Below, piece by piece: positions 47,535 through 58,862 of a stretch of 64,000 bases of DNA. Each line of letters opens with the position of its first letter. Position 1 is the first letter of the stretch. Origin of the DNA: Pseudomonas sp. G2-4 (GTDB lineage Bacteria; Pseudomonadota; Gammaproteobacteria; Pseudomonadales; Pseudomonadaceae); assembly GCF_030064125.1 (NCBI RefSeq), contig NZ_CP125957.1, positions 1,364,001 through 1,428,000 of the forward strand, written 5' to 3'. The position numbers and the translations under genes were made by a program. The notes beneath the pieces are model-generated. The model was given only the letters and a program-made list of their open reading frames with translations, was not told where the DNA came from and ran no database searches.

Positions 47535-49361
47535 ATGCATCCCCGCGTCCTTGAGGTCACCGAACGGCTTATCGCCCGCAGCCGCGCCACGCGTGAGGCT
47601 TACCTTGCATTGATCCGTGGTGCAGCCAGCGACGGTCCGACGCGCGGCAAGTTGCAATGCGCCAACTTCGCCCACGGCGTGGCCGGTTGCGGCACCGAAG
47701 ACAAGCACCACCTGCGCATGATGAACGCCGCCAACATCGCCATCGTGTCTTCCTATAACGACATGCTCTCGGCCCACCAGCCTTACGAAGTCTTCCCTGA
47801 ACAGATCAAGAAAGCCCTGCGCGAGATCGGCTCAGTCGGCCAGTTCGCCGGGGGCACGCCCGCCATGTGCGATGGCGTGACCCAGGGCGAGGCGGGGATG
47901 GAACTGAGCCTGCCGAGCCGCGAAGTGATCGCCTTGTCCACGGCGGTGGCGTTGTCCCACAACATGTTCGATGGCGCGCTGATGCTCGGTATCTGCGACA
48001 AGATCGTCCCGGGCCTGATGATGGGCGCGCTGCGTTTCGGTCACTTGCCGACAATCTTCGTACCGGGCGGGCCGATGGTCTCGGGGATTTCCAACAAGCA
48101 GAAAGCCGACGTGCGCCAGCGCTATGCCGAAGGCAAGGCCAGTCGCGAAGAGCTGCTGGAATCGGAGATGAAGTCCTACCACAGCCCGGGCACCTGCACC
48201 TTCTACGGCACGGCCAACACCAACCAGTTGCTGATGGAAGTGATGGGCCTGCATTTGCCGGGCGCTTCGTTCGTCAACCCGAACACCCCGCTGCGCGATG
48301 CCCTGACTCGTGAGGCGGCGTTCCAGGTCACGCGCCTGACCAAGCAGAGCGGCAACTTCATGCCCATCGGCGAAATTGTCGATGAGCGTTCGCTGGTCAA
48401 TTCCATCGTCGCACTGCACGCCACCGGCGGCTCCACCAACCACACGCTGCACATGCCGGCCATCGCCATGGCGGCAGGCATCCAACTGACCTGGCAGGAC
48501 ATGGCCGACCTCTCCGAGGTGGTGCCGACCCTGAGCCACGTCTACCCGAACGGCAAGGCCGACATCAACCACTTCCAGGCGGCGGGCGGCATGTCGTTCC
48601 TGATCCGCGAATTGCTGGAAGCCGGTTTGCTCCACGAAAACGTCAACACCGTGCTCGGTCATGGCCTGAGTCGCTACACCCAGGAACCGTTCCTGGAGAA
48701 TGGCGAGCTGGTGTGGCGCGACGGCCCGATCGAAAGCCTCGATGAAAACATCCTGCGCCCGGTGGCTCGCGCGTTCTCGCCGGAAGGCGGGCTGCGGGTG
48801 ATGGAAGGCAACCTGGGGCGCGGCGTGATGAAGGTCTCGGCCGTGGCCCTGGAAAACCAGGTCGTCGAAGCGCCGGCCATGGTCTTCCAGGATCAACAGG
48901 ACCTGGCCGACGCGTTCAAGGCCGGACTGCTGGAGAAAGATTTCGTCGCGGTGATGCGCTTCCAGGGGCCGCGCTCCAACGGCATGCCGGAACTGCACAA
49001 GATGACGCCATTCCTGGGCGTATTGCAGGATCGTGGCTTCAAAGTGGCGCTGGTGACTGACGGGCGCATGTCCGGCGCGTCGGGAAAAATCCCGGCGGCC
49101 ATTCACGTCAGCCCCGAAGCTTATGTCGGTGGCGCGTTGGCCCGGGTGCAGGAGGGCGATATCATCCGCGTCGATGGCGTCGAAGGCACCTTGGAATTGA
49201 AGGTGGACGCCGAAGAATTCGCCGCGCGCACGCCTGCCAAGGGCCTGTTGGGCAACAACATCGGCACCGGTCGCGAGCTGTTCGGTTTCATGCGCATGGC
49301 GTTCAGCTCGGCAGAGCAGGGCGCCAGCGCCTTCACTTCTGCCCTGGAGACGCTTAATTGA
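47535..49361 (+). CDS. edd: Phosphogluconate dehydratase
   Basis: This Entner-Doudoroff enzyme converts 6-phosphogluconate to 2-keto-3-deoxy-6-phosphogluconate. The 608-residue dehydratase of the IlvD/Edd family has iron-sulfur ligand segments visible around C-G-T-E-D (N-terminal part), M-L-G-I-C-D-K and [12 protein letters not shown]. The C-terminal [13 protein letters not shown] motif is also present. It is the first gene of edd-glk-gltR-gtrS, with glk overlapping its stop by four bases. Confidence 0.98.
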   Translation: MHPRVLEVTERLIARSRATREAYLALIRGAASDGPTRGKLQCANFAHGVAGCGTEDKHHLRMMNAANIAIVSSYNDMLSAHQPYEVFPEQIKKALREIGSVGQFAGGTPAMCDGVTQGEAGMELSLPSREVIALSTAVALSHNMFDGALMLGICDKIVPGLMMGALRFGHLPTIFVPGGPMVSGISNKQKADVRQRYAEGKASREELLESEMKSYHSPGTCTFYGTANTNQLLMEVMGLHLPGASFVNPNTPLRDALTREAAFQVTRLTKQSGNFMPIGEIVDERSLVNSIVALHATGGSTNHTLHMPAIAMAAGIQLTWQDMADLSEVVPTLSHVYPNGKADINHFQAAGGMSFLIRELLEAGLLHENVNTVLGHGLSRYTQEPFLENGELVWRDGPIESLDENILRPVARAFSPEGGLRVMEGNLGRGVMKVSAVALENQVVEAPAMVFQDQQDLADAFKAGLLEKDFVAVMRFQGPRSNGMPELHKMTPFLGVLQDRGFKVALVTDGRMSGASGKIPAAIHVSPEAYVGGALARVQEGDIIRVDGVEGTLELKVDAEEFAARTPAKGLLGNNIGTGRELFGFMRMAFSSAEQGASAFTSALETLN

Positions 49362-50317
49362 AACTGGCTTTGGTCGGTGACATCGGTGGGACCAACGCAC
49401 GTTTCGCGTTGTGGAAGAACCACAACCTGGAAAACATCCAGGTGCTGGCGACGGCGGACTATGCCTGCCCTGAAGAGGCCATCCAGGTTTACTTGGCCGG
49501 CCTGGGCATGAAGCCGGGGGCCATCGGCTCGGTGTGCCTGTCGGTGGCCGGCCCCGTGAGCGGCGATGAGTTTCGCTTCACCAACAACCACTGGCGCCTG
49601 AGCAACCTGGCGTTCTGCAAGACCTTGCAAGTGGAGAAGCTGCTGCTGGTCAATGACTTCTCGGCCATGGCCCTGGGCATGACCTGCTTGCGTCCCGATG
49701 AATACCGGGTCGTCTGCGAAGGCACCCCGGAGCCGATGCGTCCGGCGGTGGTGATCGGCCCGGGCACCGGGCTGGGCGTCGGTACGCTGCTGGACCTCGG
49801 TGAAGGTCGTTTCGCGGCGCTGCCAGGGGAGGGCGGCCATGTCGACCTGCCGATGAGCAGCCCGCGAGAAACCCAGCTCTGGCAGCACATCTACAACGAA
49901 ATCGGCCACGTCAGCGCGGAAACCGCCCTGAGCGGCAGCGGTTTGCCTCGGGTGTACCGGGCTATCTGCGCGGTAGACGGCAATGCGCCGGTGCTCGATA
50001 CCCCGGAATCCATCACAGCAGCCGGCCTGGCCGGCGACCCCATCGCCCTGGAGGTGCTCGAACAATTCTGCTGTTGGCTGGGGCGTGTGGCCGGCAACAA
50101 CGTGCTGACGCTAGGGGGTCGCGGCGGCGTCTACATCGTCGGCGGCGTGGTCCCGCGGTTCGCCGATTTCTTCCTTGAAAGCGGTTTCGCCCGTTGCTTC
50201 GCCGACAAGGGCTGCATGAGCGATTACTTCAAGGGTATTCCGGTCTGGCTGGTGACCGCGCCGTATTCGGGCCTGATGGGCGCGGGTGTGGCGTTGGAGC
50301 AATCGACTCCAGTTTGA
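49358..50317 (+). CDS. glk: Glucokinase
   Basis: This enzyme phosphorylates glucose with ATP. The 319-residue proteobacterial Glk has [14 protein letters not shown] (phosphate loop), [10 protein letters not shown] (catalytic Asp) and G-P-G-T-G-L-G-V-G. The start codon is a TTG at 49358 that overlaps the edd stop (TTGA), so translation is coupled. No better start gives the conserved N-terminus M-K-L-A-L-V-G-D. Confidence 0.96.
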   Translation: MKLALVGDIGGTNARFALWKNHNLENIQVLATADYACPEEAIQVYLAGLGMKPGAIGSVCLSVAGPVSGDEFRFTNNHWRLSNLAFCKTLQVEKLLLVNDFSAMALGMTCLRPDEYRVVCEGTPEPMRPAVVIGPGTGLGVGTLLDLGEGRFAALPGEGGHVDLPMSSPRETQLWQHIYNEIGHVSAETALSGSGLPRVYRAICAVDGNAPVLDTPESITAAGLAGDPIALEVLEQFCCWLGRVAGNNVLTLGGRGGVYIVGGVVPRFADFFLESGFARCFADKGCMSDYFKGIPVWLVTAPYSGLMGAGVALEQSTPV

Positions 50318-50329
50318 AATGTGATCCCC

Positions 50330-50420
50330 TGTGGGAGCGAGCTTGCTCGCGATGACGGAGTGTCAGTCGCCATTGATGTTGACTGATACACCGCTATCGC
50401 GAGCAAGCTCGCTCCCACAG
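50330..50420. repeat. REP doublet, family A, between glk and gltR
   Basis: Inverted pair TGTGGGAGCGAGCTTGCTCG / CGAGCAAGCTCGCTCCCACA, 13 bp after the glk stop. It separates the metabolic genes from the regulatory genes and may reduce read-through. Confidence 0.9.
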
Positions 50421-50494
50421 GTGTTTGTAGTGTGTTTGTAGTCCTCATCCATCAGGCATAATTCGCCCCAATCCAAACAACAAGGACGAGGCCC

Positions 50495-51226
50495 GTGAGT
50501 TCAGTGAATAAATCGATTTTGTTGGTCGACGACGACCAGGAGATTCGCGAACTGCTGGACACTTACCTCAGTCGTGCGGGGTTTCAGGTGCGCACCACAC
50601 CCGATGGTGCCGGGTTTCGCCAGGCGCTGAACGAGGCGCCGAGCGACCTGGTGATCCTCGACGTGATGCTGCCCGACGAGGACGGCTTCAGCCTGTGTCG
50701 CTGGGTTCGCCAGCACCCGCGCCAGGCGCACGTGCCGATCATCATGCTCACCGCCAGTTCCGACGAGGCCGACCGGGTCATTGGCCTGGAACTGGGGGCC
50801 GATGACTACCTGGGCAAACCCTTCAGTCCTCGCGAGTTGCAGGCGCGTATCAAGGCCCTCCTGCGCCGGGCGCAATTCGGCCAGGAACGTTCCGGCGGCG
50901 AAGTGCTGGCCTTCGACGAGTGGCGGCTGGACATGGTCAGTCATCGGCTGTTTCACACCGACGGTGAAGAGGTGATTCTCTCCGGCGCCGATTTCGCCCT
51001 GCTCAAGTTGTTTCTAGACCATCCCCAGGAAATCCTCGACCGCGACACCATCGGCAATGCGACCCGTGGCCGTGAGTTGATGCCCCTGGACCGGATCGTC
51101 GACATGGCCGTCAGTCGCCTGCGCCAGCGCCTGCGTGACACCGACAAGCCGCCGCGGCTGATCCGTACGGTGCGTGGCAGCGGCTATCAACTGGCGGCCA
51201 GTGTGGTTGCCAGCAATGGTCATTGA
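50495..51226 (+). CDS. gltR: Response regulator of glucose uptake, OmpR family
   Basis: This 243-residue response regulator has an N-terminal receiver with acidic pocket D-D-D (12-14), phospho-acceptor Asp56 (V-I-L-D-V-M-L-P) and Lys108 (G-K-P-F), and a C-terminal winged helix. Position after edd-glk and before its sensor kinase identifies GltR (GltR-2 of P. putida), which controls glucose porin and transport genes. The start is GTG 50495 with AAGGACGAG upstream; the kinase start overlaps its last 11 bases. Confidence 0.94.
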   Translation: MSSVNKSILLVDDDQEIRELLDTYLSRAGFQVRTTPDGAGFRQALNEAPSDLVILDVMLPDEDGFSLCRWVRQHPRQAHVPIIMLTASSDEADRVIGLELGADDYLGKPFSPRELQARIKALLRRAQFGQERSGGEVLAFDEWRLDMVSHRLFHTDGEEVILSGADFALLKLFLDHPQEILDRDTIGNATRGRELMPLDRIVDMAVSRLRQRLRDTDKPPRLIRTVRGSGYQLAASVVASNGH

Positions 51227-52685
51227 CTGGGTCAAGAAAGTCGCCCGACGGGTACCGGTGCCGCGCTCGTTGTTAGGGCGGATGCTGTTGCTGACCTTGC
51301 TGGTGGTGCTGTTCGCCCAGACCCTGTCCAGCCTGATCTGGGTCTCGCAATTGCGCGCCACCCAGCTCGAAGGCCTGGTCACCAGCGCCCGTAGCCTGGC
51401 CCATTCGATGACCGCCAGCGTTAGCTACCTGCGCTCGCTGCCGGTGGCTTATCGGCCATTGGTGCTGGATCAGTTGCGCAGCATGGGCGGTACGCGGTTT
51501 GTCGTCACGCTCAACGACAAGCCCCTGGGCATGGACGTGCTGCCGGTGACGCCGCGCAAGCTGGCGGTGCTCAAGGCGGTGGACGATGTGCTGCGCCGGT
51601 CCCTGGGCAATAGCGCCGATATCTCGGTCAATTTTGTCAGCCCCGACGATCTGCGAATTTTCAACGCCGGGCTGAAACTCGACGAATTGCCCCGCTCGTG
51701 GGCCCACTACGCCTTGACGCTTGAGCCTGTGAACCCGCCGGTGCTGGTCACGCAAATCCAGATGGCGCCGGGCGAATGGCTGTACATCGCTTCGTTGCTG
51801 CCCGAGCCCTATACCGCGCTTGAAGAGCAGGACCTGCCCAAGCAACAGGTCGGTTTCATCGTGCTCACCAGCAGCCTGTTGTTGCTGTTCATCGGCTTGC
51901 TGGTGCACTGGCAGAGCCGACCTCTGAAGCGCTTGGCTCGAGCGGCGCGGGACATGTCCCTGGGGGCTGAAGTGGAACCGGTGGCCGAGGGCGGCGGCAG
52001 CGAAGTGGTGGAAGTGGGCCGGGCGTTCAATGCCATGCGCGAGCGCATCAGCCGTTACCTGACCGAACGTAGCCAGTTGTTCAGCGCGATTTCCCATGAC
52101 TTGCGCACGCCCATTACCCGGTTGCGCTTGCGGGTCGAGCTGCTGGAAGACGAAAACCTGCAAGCCAAGTTCGGCCGCGACCTGGACGAGCTGGAGCTGC
52201 TGGTCAAAGGCGCGCTGCAATGCGTCAAGGACACCGACATCCACGAGAACATCGAGCCGGTAGACCTCAACCACGTGCTCGATTGCCTGGTCGAACCTTA
52301 CCTGGCGCCCAACGGCAACGGTCGGGTGACCCAGGATGGCCGGGCGCTGGCGCCGTATCCGGGCAAGCCACTGGCGCTCAAGCGCTGCATCGGCAACCTG
52401 ATCGACAACGCCTTGAAGTATGGGCAGAACGCCCACCTGCACATCGACGACGATGAAACCGCGTTCATCCTGCACGTCGACGACGAAGGCCCGGGTGTGC
52501 CGGAACAGCGCCTGGAGCAAGTCTTCGAACCGCACTTCCGCCTGGCCGGCCAACAGCAAGGGTATGGCCTGGGCTTGGGCATCGCCCGCAACATCGCCCA
52601 CAGCCATGGCGGCGAAGTGAGCCTGCAAAACCTGCGCGAGGGTGGGTTGCGGGTGACGTTGCAGTTGCCTCGCAGTGTGGAATAG
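51216..52685 (+). CDS. gtrS: Sensor histidine kinase GtrS
   Basis: This 489-residue inner-membrane kinase has helix 1 at about 20-42, a periplasmic sensor of ~160 residues and helix 2 (V-L-T-S-S-L-L-L-L-F-I-G-L-L-V). HAMP, a phospho-acceptor His294 (A-I-S-H-D-L-R-T-P) and an HATPase domain with N-L-I-D-N-A-L-K-Y-G, D-E-G-P-G-V-P and G-L-G-L-G-I follow. In Pseudomonas GtrS senses 2-ketogluconate or 6-phosphogluconate and phosphorylates GltR. ATG 51216 inside the end of gltR is chosen; the frame from 51174 would overlap further without need. Confidence 0.92.
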   Translation: MVIDWVKKVARRVPVPRSLLGRMLLLTLLVVLFAQTLSSLIWVSQLRATQLEGLVTSARSLAHSMTASVSYLRSLPVAYRPLVLDQLRSMGGTRFVVTLNDKPLGMDVLPVTPRKLAVLKAVDDVLRRSLGNSADISVNFVSPDDLRIFNAGLKLDELPRSWAHYALTLEPVNPPVLVTQIQMAPGEWLYIASLLPEPYTALEEQDLPKQQVGFIVLTSSLLLLFIGLLVHWQSRPLKRLARAARDMSLGAEVEPVAEGGGSEVVEVGRAFNAMRERISRYLTERSQLFSAISHDLRTPITRLRLRVELLEDENLQAKFGRDLDELELLVKGALQCVKDTDIHENIEPVDLNHVLDCLVEPYLAPNGNGRVTQDGRALAPYPGKPLALKRCIGNLIDNALKYGQNAHLHIDDDETAFILHVDDEGPGVPEQRLEQVFEPHFRLAGQQQGYGLGLGIARNIAHSHGGEVSLQNLREGGLRVTLQLPRSVE

Positions 52686-52705
52686 CGCGACCGCGTTGAT
52701 CGTTC

Positions 52706-52800
52706 TTCGCGAGCAGGCTCGCTCCCACAGGAGGGCGGTGGTGGACACAAAAATTGTGTACACCCTGGAGCTAATGTGGGAGCGAGCCTGCTCGCGATGA
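52706..52800. repeat. REP doublet, family A (opposite orientation)
   Basis: CGCGAGCAGGCTCGCTCCCA first, then TGGGAGCGAGCCTGCTCGCG, between gtrS and the promoter of the AGE-family gene. Confidence 0.9.
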
Positions 52801-52832
52801 CGCCTTCAGCCTCAACACATCTTTCAGGGGAG

Positions 52833-52898
52833 TGTCACAAATCGGTGACATAACTCGCCCCTTTCGTTACCTGTCTCCCGCCATCCCTTGTTTAGACT
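52833..52898 (+). promoter_or_regulatory. Promoter/operator of the AGE-family gene (shared architecture with gtsA)
   Basis: Inverted repeat TGTCAC-N6-GTGACA (52833-52850), then T, N13, CGTTACCTG (52865-52873), N15, TGTTTAGACT (52889-52898, probable -10 region). The same elements with identical spacing occur upstream of gtsA. Binding by GltR is a reasonable guess. Confidence 0.65.
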
Positions 52899-52932
52899 CC
52901 CTGCGTCAAAACAACAAAAAAGGTACCTCTTG

Positions 52933-54192
52933 ATGGACACCTTCCAACCGGCCTTCAGCAGTTGGCTGAACGCGCCTGCCCACCAGCAGTGGCTGGCGGC
53001 CGAAGGCTTGCGACTGCTGGCGTTCGCCAAGGCATCGAAGCTGCCGGACGGCTTTGGCAACCTGGACGAACTGGGGCGCCTGCCGGCCAATGCCCAGGCC
53101 GAAACCATGAACACCGCGCGCATGACCCACAGCTTCGCCATGGCGCACATCCAGGGCCTGCCGGGTTTCGCCGAGCTGGTGGATCACGGTGTCGAGGCCC
53201 TGAGCGGCCCCTTGCGCGACGCCGAACATGGCGGCTGGTTCGCCACGGCGCAGCCTTCTGAAGGCGACACCGACAAGGCCGCCTACCGGCATGCCTTCGT
53301 GGCCTTGGCGGCCAGTTCCGCCGTGGTGGCCCAGCGTCCCGGTGCCCAGGCGCTGCTGGATGAAGCGGTGCGGGTCATCGACGAGCATTTCTGGAGTGAG
53401 GAAGAGGGCGCCCTGCGCGAGTCCTTCAATCGTGACTGGAGCGAGGAAGAGGCGTATCGCGGTGCCAACAGCAACATGCACGCCACCGAAGCGTTCCTGG
53501 CCCTGGCCGATGCCACCGACGATCCGCGCTGGCTGGCCCGCGCCCTGCGCATCGTTGAACGGGTCATCCACGGTCATGCCGCCACCAACGACTACCTGGT
53601 GGTGGAGCATTTCGACCGCGATTGGCAGCCGTTGCGCGAGTACAACCACGACAATCCCGCCGACGGTTTCCGCCCGTACGGCACCACCCCCGGCCATGGT
53701 TTCGAATGGGCGAGGCTGCTGCTGCACCTTGAAGCAGCGCGGGTGCAGATTGGCATGCTGACCCCCGGTTGGCTGGCCCAGGATGCGCAAAAACTCTTCG
53801 ACCAGAACTGCCGTCATGGCTGGAATGCCGATGGTGCGCCAGGCATCGTCTATACGCTGGACTGGGACAACCGCGCCGTCGTCCGCCATCGCCTGCATTG
53901 GGTGCACGCTGAAGCTGCGGCTGCTGCCAGCGCGTTGCTCAAGCGCACCGACGAGGCAAAGTACGAAGCCTGGTACCGACTGTTTTGGGAGTTTTGTGAC
54001 AAACATTTCATCGACCGCTGCAACGGCAGTTGGCATCACGAGCTCGACCCACAAAATAGCCCCAGCGCCGACATCTGGCCAGGCAAGCCGGATCTGTATC
54101 ACGCCTGGCAGGCAGTGCTGATTCCGCGCTTGCCCCTGGCACCCAGCATGGCCACGGCCCTGGCGAAGTTCTCCAGTCCTGCGCCTGTGTAA
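52933..54192 (+). CDS. AGE-family sugar epimerase/isomerase (mannose isomerase-like)
   Basis: This 419-residue protein has the (alpha/alpha)6-barrel layout of N-acylglucosamine 2-epimerase/YihS-type enzymes. Conserved active-site stretches are R-M-T-H-S-F-A-M-A, N-S-N-M-H-A-T-E-A-F, T-P-G-H-G-F-E-W-A-R-L-L-L and W-V-H-A-E-A-A-A. The Pseudomonas representatives studied are free-sugar aldose-ketose isomerases (mannose/fructose type). Lying between gtrS and gtsABCD, it could direct mannose or fructose into the glucose pathway. AAAGG precedes ATG 52933; codons upstream fall in the promoter. Substrate is inference. Confidence 0.87.
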   Translation: MDTFQPAFSSWLNAPAHQQWLAAEGLRLLAFAKASKLPDGFGNLDELGRLPANAQAETMNTARMTHSFAMAHIQGLPGFAELVDHGVEALSGPLRDAEHGGWFATAQPSEGDTDKAAYRHAFVALAASSAVVAQRPGAQALLDEAVRVIDEHFWSEEEGALRESFNRDWSEEEAYRGANSNMHATEAFLALADATDDPRWLARALRIVERVIHGHAATNDYLVVEHFDRDWQPLREYNHDNPADGFRPYGTTPGHGFEWARLLLHLEAARVQIGMLTPGWLAQDAQKLFDQNCRHGWNADGAPGIVYTLDWDNRAVVRHRLHWVHAEAAAAASALLKRTDEAKYEAWYRLFWEFCDKHFIDRCNGSWHHELDPQNSPSADIWPGKPDLYHAWQAVLIPRLPLAPSMATALAKFSSPAPV

Positions 54193-54253
54193 CCGTGTCG
54201 TGACATTTGCACGTCCCTTCGTTACCTGCGAAGGGATTTCCCCTGTTTAAAAT
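54188..54253 (+). promoter_or_regulatory. Promoter/operator of gtsABCD (shared architecture with the AGE gene)
   Basis: TGTAAC-N6-GTGACA (54188-54205, overlapping the AGE stop codon), T, N13, CGTTACCTG (54220-54228), N15, TGTTTAAAAT (54244-54253). Element order and spacing match the upstream copy exactly. Confidence 0.65.
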
Positions 54254-54308
54254 CCGTGCAGCGCAAGCACCAGACTTGCATGCATAACAACAAGAAAGGT
54301 ACTTCTAG

Positions 54309-55610
54309 ATGAATGCGATTTCTCGCCTCGCTACTGTCATTTCTCTTGCTTCCTTGCTTCCCGTCGCAGCATTCCCTATCAGCGCCCTTGCCGCCGAATC
54401 CAAAGGTTCCGTGGAAGTCGTCCATTGGTGGACGTCGGGTGGTGAAAAAGCCGCGATCGATGTGCTCAAGGCCCAAGTAGAGAAAGACGGCTTTACCTGG
54501 AAGGACGGCGCTGTCGCCGGTGGTGGCGGCTCCACAGCCATGACCGTGCTCAAGAGCCGTGCCGTGGCCGGCAACCCACCGGGTGTCGCCCAGATCAAGG
54601 GCCCGGACATCCAGGAATGGGCGTCCACCGGGCTGCTCGACACCGACATCCTGAAAGACGTTGCCAAAGCAGAGAAGTGGGACAGCCTGCTCGACAAGAA
54701 AGTCTCCGATACCGTGAAGTACGAAGGTGATTACGTGGCCGTGCCGGTGAACATCCACCGCGTCAACTGGCTGTGGATCAACCCGGAGGTCTTCAAGAAG
54801 GCCGGCATCACCAAAAACCCAACCACCCTCGAAGAGTTCTACGCTGCCGCTGACAAGCTCAAGGCCGCAGGCTTCATTCCCCTCGCCCACGGTGGCCAGC
54901 CTTGGCAGGACAGCACCGTGTTCGAAGCCGTGGTGCTCTCGGTCATGGGCGCCGAGGGCTACAAGAAAGCCCTGGTCGACCTGGACAGCAAGGCCCTGAC
55001 CGGTCCGGAAATGGTCAAGGCGCTGACCGAACTGAAGAAAGTCGCGACCTACATGGACGCCGACGGCAAGGGCCAGGACTGGAACCTGGAAGCGGCCAAG
55101 GTCATCAACGGCAAGGCCGGCATGCAGATCATGGGTGACTGGGCCAAGAGCGAGTGGACCGCCGCGAAGAAAGTCGCTGGCAAGGACTACGAGTGCGTCG
55201 CCTTCCCGGGCACCGAAAAGGCCTTCACCTACAACATCGACTCCCTGGCGGTGTTCAAGCAGAAAGACAAAGGCACGGCGGCCGGTCAGCAGGATATCGC
55301 CAAGGTCGTGCTGGGTGAAAACTTCCAGAAGGTCTTCAGCATCAACAAGGGTTCGATCCCGGTGCGCAACGACATGCTCGGCGACATGGCCAAGTACGGT
55401 TTCGATTCCTGCGCCCAGACCGCTGCCAAGGACTTCCTGACGGACGCCAAGTCTGGCGGCCTGCAGCCGAGCATGGCGCACAACATGGCGACCACGCTGG
55501 CGGTTCAGGGGGCGTTCTTTGACGTGGTGACCAACTACATCAACGACCCGAAAGCCGACCCTGCCGATGCCGCCAAGAAACTTGGCGCTGCGGTCCAGTC
55601 GGCCAAGTAG
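54309..55610 (+). CDS. gtsA: Glucose/mannose ABC transporter, binding protein
   Basis: This periplasmic sugar-binding protein of 433 residues has a signal peptide ([12 protein letters not shown] ... A-L-A-A), then [13 protein letters not shown], typical of Pseudomonas glucose-binding proteins. The maltose-binding-like fold is supported by G-D-W-A-K-S-E-W and later I-D-S-L-A-V-F. It delivers glucose to GtsBC. AAAGG precedes the ATG. The upstream promoter element is shared with the AGE gene. A REP doublet follows, which may raise its mRNA level relative to gtsBCD. Confidence 0.95.
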   Translation: MNAISRLATVISLASLLPVAAFPISALAAESKGSVEVVHWWTSGGEKAAIDVLKAQVEKDGFTWKDGAVAGGGGSTAMTVLKSRAVAGNPPGVAQIKGPDIQEWASTGLLDTDILKDVAKAEKWDSLLDKKVSDTVKYEGDYVAVPVNIHRVNWLWINPEVFKKAGITKNPTTLEEFYAAADKLKAAGFIPLAHGGQPWQDSTVFEAVVLSVMGAEGYKKALVDLDSKALTGPEMVKALTELKKVATYMDADGKGQDWNLEAAKVINGKAGMQIMGDWAKSEWTAAKKVAGKDYECVAFPGTEKAFTYNIDSLAVFKQKDKGTAAGQQDIAKVVLGENFQKVFSINKGSIPVRNDMLGDMAKYGFDSCAQTAAKDFLTDAKSGGLQPSMAHNMATTLAVQGAFFDVVTNYINDPKADPADAAKKLGAAVQSAK

Positions 55611-55627
55611 TTTTGCGCGCGGTCCCT

Positions 55628-55715
55628 TGTGGGAGCGAGCTTGCTCGCGATAGCGGAGTGTCAGGCAATAAATGAGTCACTGGCATACCGTCATCGCGAG
55701 CAAGCTCGCTCCCAT
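55628..55715. repeat. REP doublet, family A, between gtsA and gtsB
   Basis: Inverted pair TGTGGGAGCGAGCTTGCTCG / CGAGCAAGCTCGCTCCCATA. Its position after the binding-protein gene is typical for structures that uncouple expression from the downstream permease genes. Confidence 0.9.
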
Positions 55716-55762
55716 ATGGGGAATGTTTTTGTAGTTTTTTCTCTCTGGTACTGGATCTTCCC

Positions 55763-56671
55763 ATGAGTTCTGTTGCTGTGTTCAGCAAGGCCTCGCCGTT
55801 CGACGCATTGCAGCGCTGGCTCCCGAAACTGGTGCTGGCGCCGAGCATGTTCATCGTTCTGGTGGGCTTCTATGGCTATATCTTGTGGACGTTCGTCCTG
55901 TCGTTCACCACGTCGACGTTCTTGCCGAACTATAAATGGGCGGGCCTGGCGCAATACGCGCGGCTGTGGGACAACGACCGCTGGTGGGTGGCAAGCAAGA
56001 ACCTGGCGCTGTTCGGTGGCATGTTCATCGGCATCACCCTGGTGATCGGCGTCCTGCTGGCGGTGTTTCTTGACCAGCGTATTCGTCGCGAAGGTTTCAT
56101 CCGCACCATTTACCTGTATCCGATGGCGCTCTCGATGATCGTCACCGGTACCGCCTGGAAGTGGCTGCTCAACCCGGGCATGGGCCTGGACAAATTGTTG
56201 CGTGACTGGGGCTGGGAAGGCTTCCGCCTGGATTGGCTGATCGACCCGGATCGTGTGGTGTATTGCCTGGTAATTGCGGCGGTATGGCAGGCCTCGGGCT
56301 TCATCATGGCGATGTTCCTGGCCGGCCTGCGGGGCGTTGATCAATCGATCATCCGCGCCGCGCAGATCGATGGCGCGAGCATGCCGCGGATCTACTGGAA
56401 AGTGGTGCTGCCAAGCCTGCGTCCGGTGTTCTTCAGCGCAGTGATGATCCTGGCGCACATCGCGATCAAGAGTTTCGACCTGGTGGCGGCGATGACAGCC
56501 GGCGGCCCGGGTTACTCCTCCGACCTGCCTGCCATGTTCATGTACTCCTTCACCTTCAGTCGCGGCCAGATGGGCATGGGCTCGGCCAGTGCAATCCTGA
56601 TGCTCGGTGCGATTCTCGCAATCATCGTGCCTTACCTGTACTCCGAGCTGAGGACCAAGCGTCATGACTAG
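55763..56671 (+). CDS. gtsB: Glucose ABC transporter, permease GtsB
   Basis: This 302-residue inner-membrane permease of the MalF type has six helices. The ATPase-contacting EAA loop reads A-G-L-R-G-V-D-Q-S-I-I-R-A-A-Q-I-D-G-A. It pairs with GtsC. Its stop overlaps the gtsC start by eight bases. The ribosome site before ATG 55763 is poor, consistent with lower expression than gtsA. Confidence 0.94.
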   Translation: MSSVAVFSKASPFDALQRWLPKLVLAPSMFIVLVGFYGYILWTFVLSFTTSTFLPNYKWAGLAQYARLWDNDRWWVASKNLALFGGMFIGITLVIGVLLAVFLDQRIRREGFIRTIYLYPMALSMIVTGTAWKWLLNPGMGLDKLLRDWGWEGFRLDWLIDPDRVVYCLVIAAVWQASGFIMAMFLAGLRGVDQSIIRAAQIDGASMPRIYWKVVLPSLRPVFFSAVMILAHIAIKSFDLVAAMTAGGPGYSSDLPAMFMYSFTFSRGQMGMGSASAILMLGAILAIIVPYLYSELRTKRHD

Positions 56672-57509
56672 TCTCGCTGCCAAACCTTCCATCAGCCTGA
56701 GTCGGATCGCGATCTATGCGGTGTTGATCCTCGCTGTATTGCTGTACCTGGTGCCGCTGGTGGTCATGCTGTTGACCAGCTTCAAGACCCCGGAAGACAT
56801 CAACACCGGTAACCTGCTGAGCTGGCCGACCGTGGTCACCGGCATCGGTTGGGTCAAGGCCTGGGCCACGGTCGACGGCTACTTCTGGAACTCGATCAAG
56901 ATCACCGTCCCGGCGGTGCTGATCTCTACCGCTATCGGTGCGTTGAACGGCTACGTGTTGTCGATGTGGCGCTTTCGCGGTTCGCAGTTGTTCTTCGGTC
57001 TGTTGCTGTTTGGTTGCTTCCTGCCGTTCCAGACCGTCCTGCTGCCGGCCTCGTTCACCCTCGGCAAGATGGGCCTGGCCAGTACCACCACGGGCCTGGT
57101 GTTCGTGCATGTGGTCTACGGCCTCGCATTCACCACGCTGTTCTTCCGTAACTACTACGTCAGCATTCCCGATGCGCTGGTGAAGGCTGCGCGGCTGGAC
57201 GGTGCGGGTTTCTTCACCATCTTCCGGCGGATCATTCTGCCGATGTCGACCCCGATCATCATGGTCTGCCTGATCTGGCAGTTCACGCAGATCTGGAACG
57301 ACTTCCTGTTCGGTGTGGTGTTCTCCAGCGGCGATTCGCAGCCCATCACGGTGGCGCTGAACAACCTGGTCAACACCAGCACAGGGGCCAAGGAATACAA
57401 CGTTGATATGGCGGCGGCGATGATCGCCGGGCTGCCGACCCTGCTGGTCTATGTGGTCGCAGGCAAGTATTTCGTGCGCGGCCTGACGGCCGGCGCAGTC
57501 AAGGGGTAA
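56664..57509 (+). CDS. gtsC: Glucose ABC transporter, permease GtsC
   Basis: This 281-residue MalG-type permease has six helices, with EAA loop S-I-P-D-A-L-V-K-A-A-R-L-D-G-A-G. It completes the membrane channel with GtsB. It overlaps gtsB by eight bases and is followed by gtsD after two bases, so translation is coupled. Confidence 0.94.
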   Translation: MTSLAAKPSISLSRIAIYAVLILAVLLYLVPLVVMLLTSFKTPEDINTGNLLSWPTVVTGIGWVKAWATVDGYFWNSIKITVPAVLISTAIGALNGYVLSMWRFRGSQLFFGLLLFGCFLPFQTVLLPASFTLGKMGLASTTTGLVFVHVVYGLAFTTLFFRNYYVSIPDALVKAARLDGAGFFTIFRRIILPMSTPIIMVCLIWQFTQIWNDFLFGVVFSSGDSQPITVALNNLVNTSTGAKEYNVDMAAAMIAGLPTLLVYVVAGKYFVRGLTAGAVKG

Positions 57510-57511
57510 TC

Positions 57512-58672
<1,161 letters not shown>

Positions 58673-58679
58673 AAAACAA

Positions 58680-58770
58680 TGTGGGAGCGAGCCTGCTCGC
58701 GATGACGGCGTGTCATTCGACATGTTCGGCGGCTGACATAGCGCCATCGCGAGCAGGCTCGCTCCCACAG
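58680..58770. repeat. REP doublet, family A
   Basis: Inverted pair TGTGGGAGCGAGCCTGCTCG / CGAGCAGGCTCGCTCCCACA between gtsD and oprB. Confidence 0.9.
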
Positions 58771-58862
58771 GGGAGTATGCGATGGATGGGGACATCCATC
58801 GCAATCGTTGTAAACCGCGTTAGATAAAAACAGTTAATAACAATAAAGACGAGGATGTAGGG

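Noticed and set aside
47832..49400. 522-codon minus-strand open frame opposite edd
   Set aside because: Antisense shadow of edd; no domain, no start signal, and edd is unambiguous.
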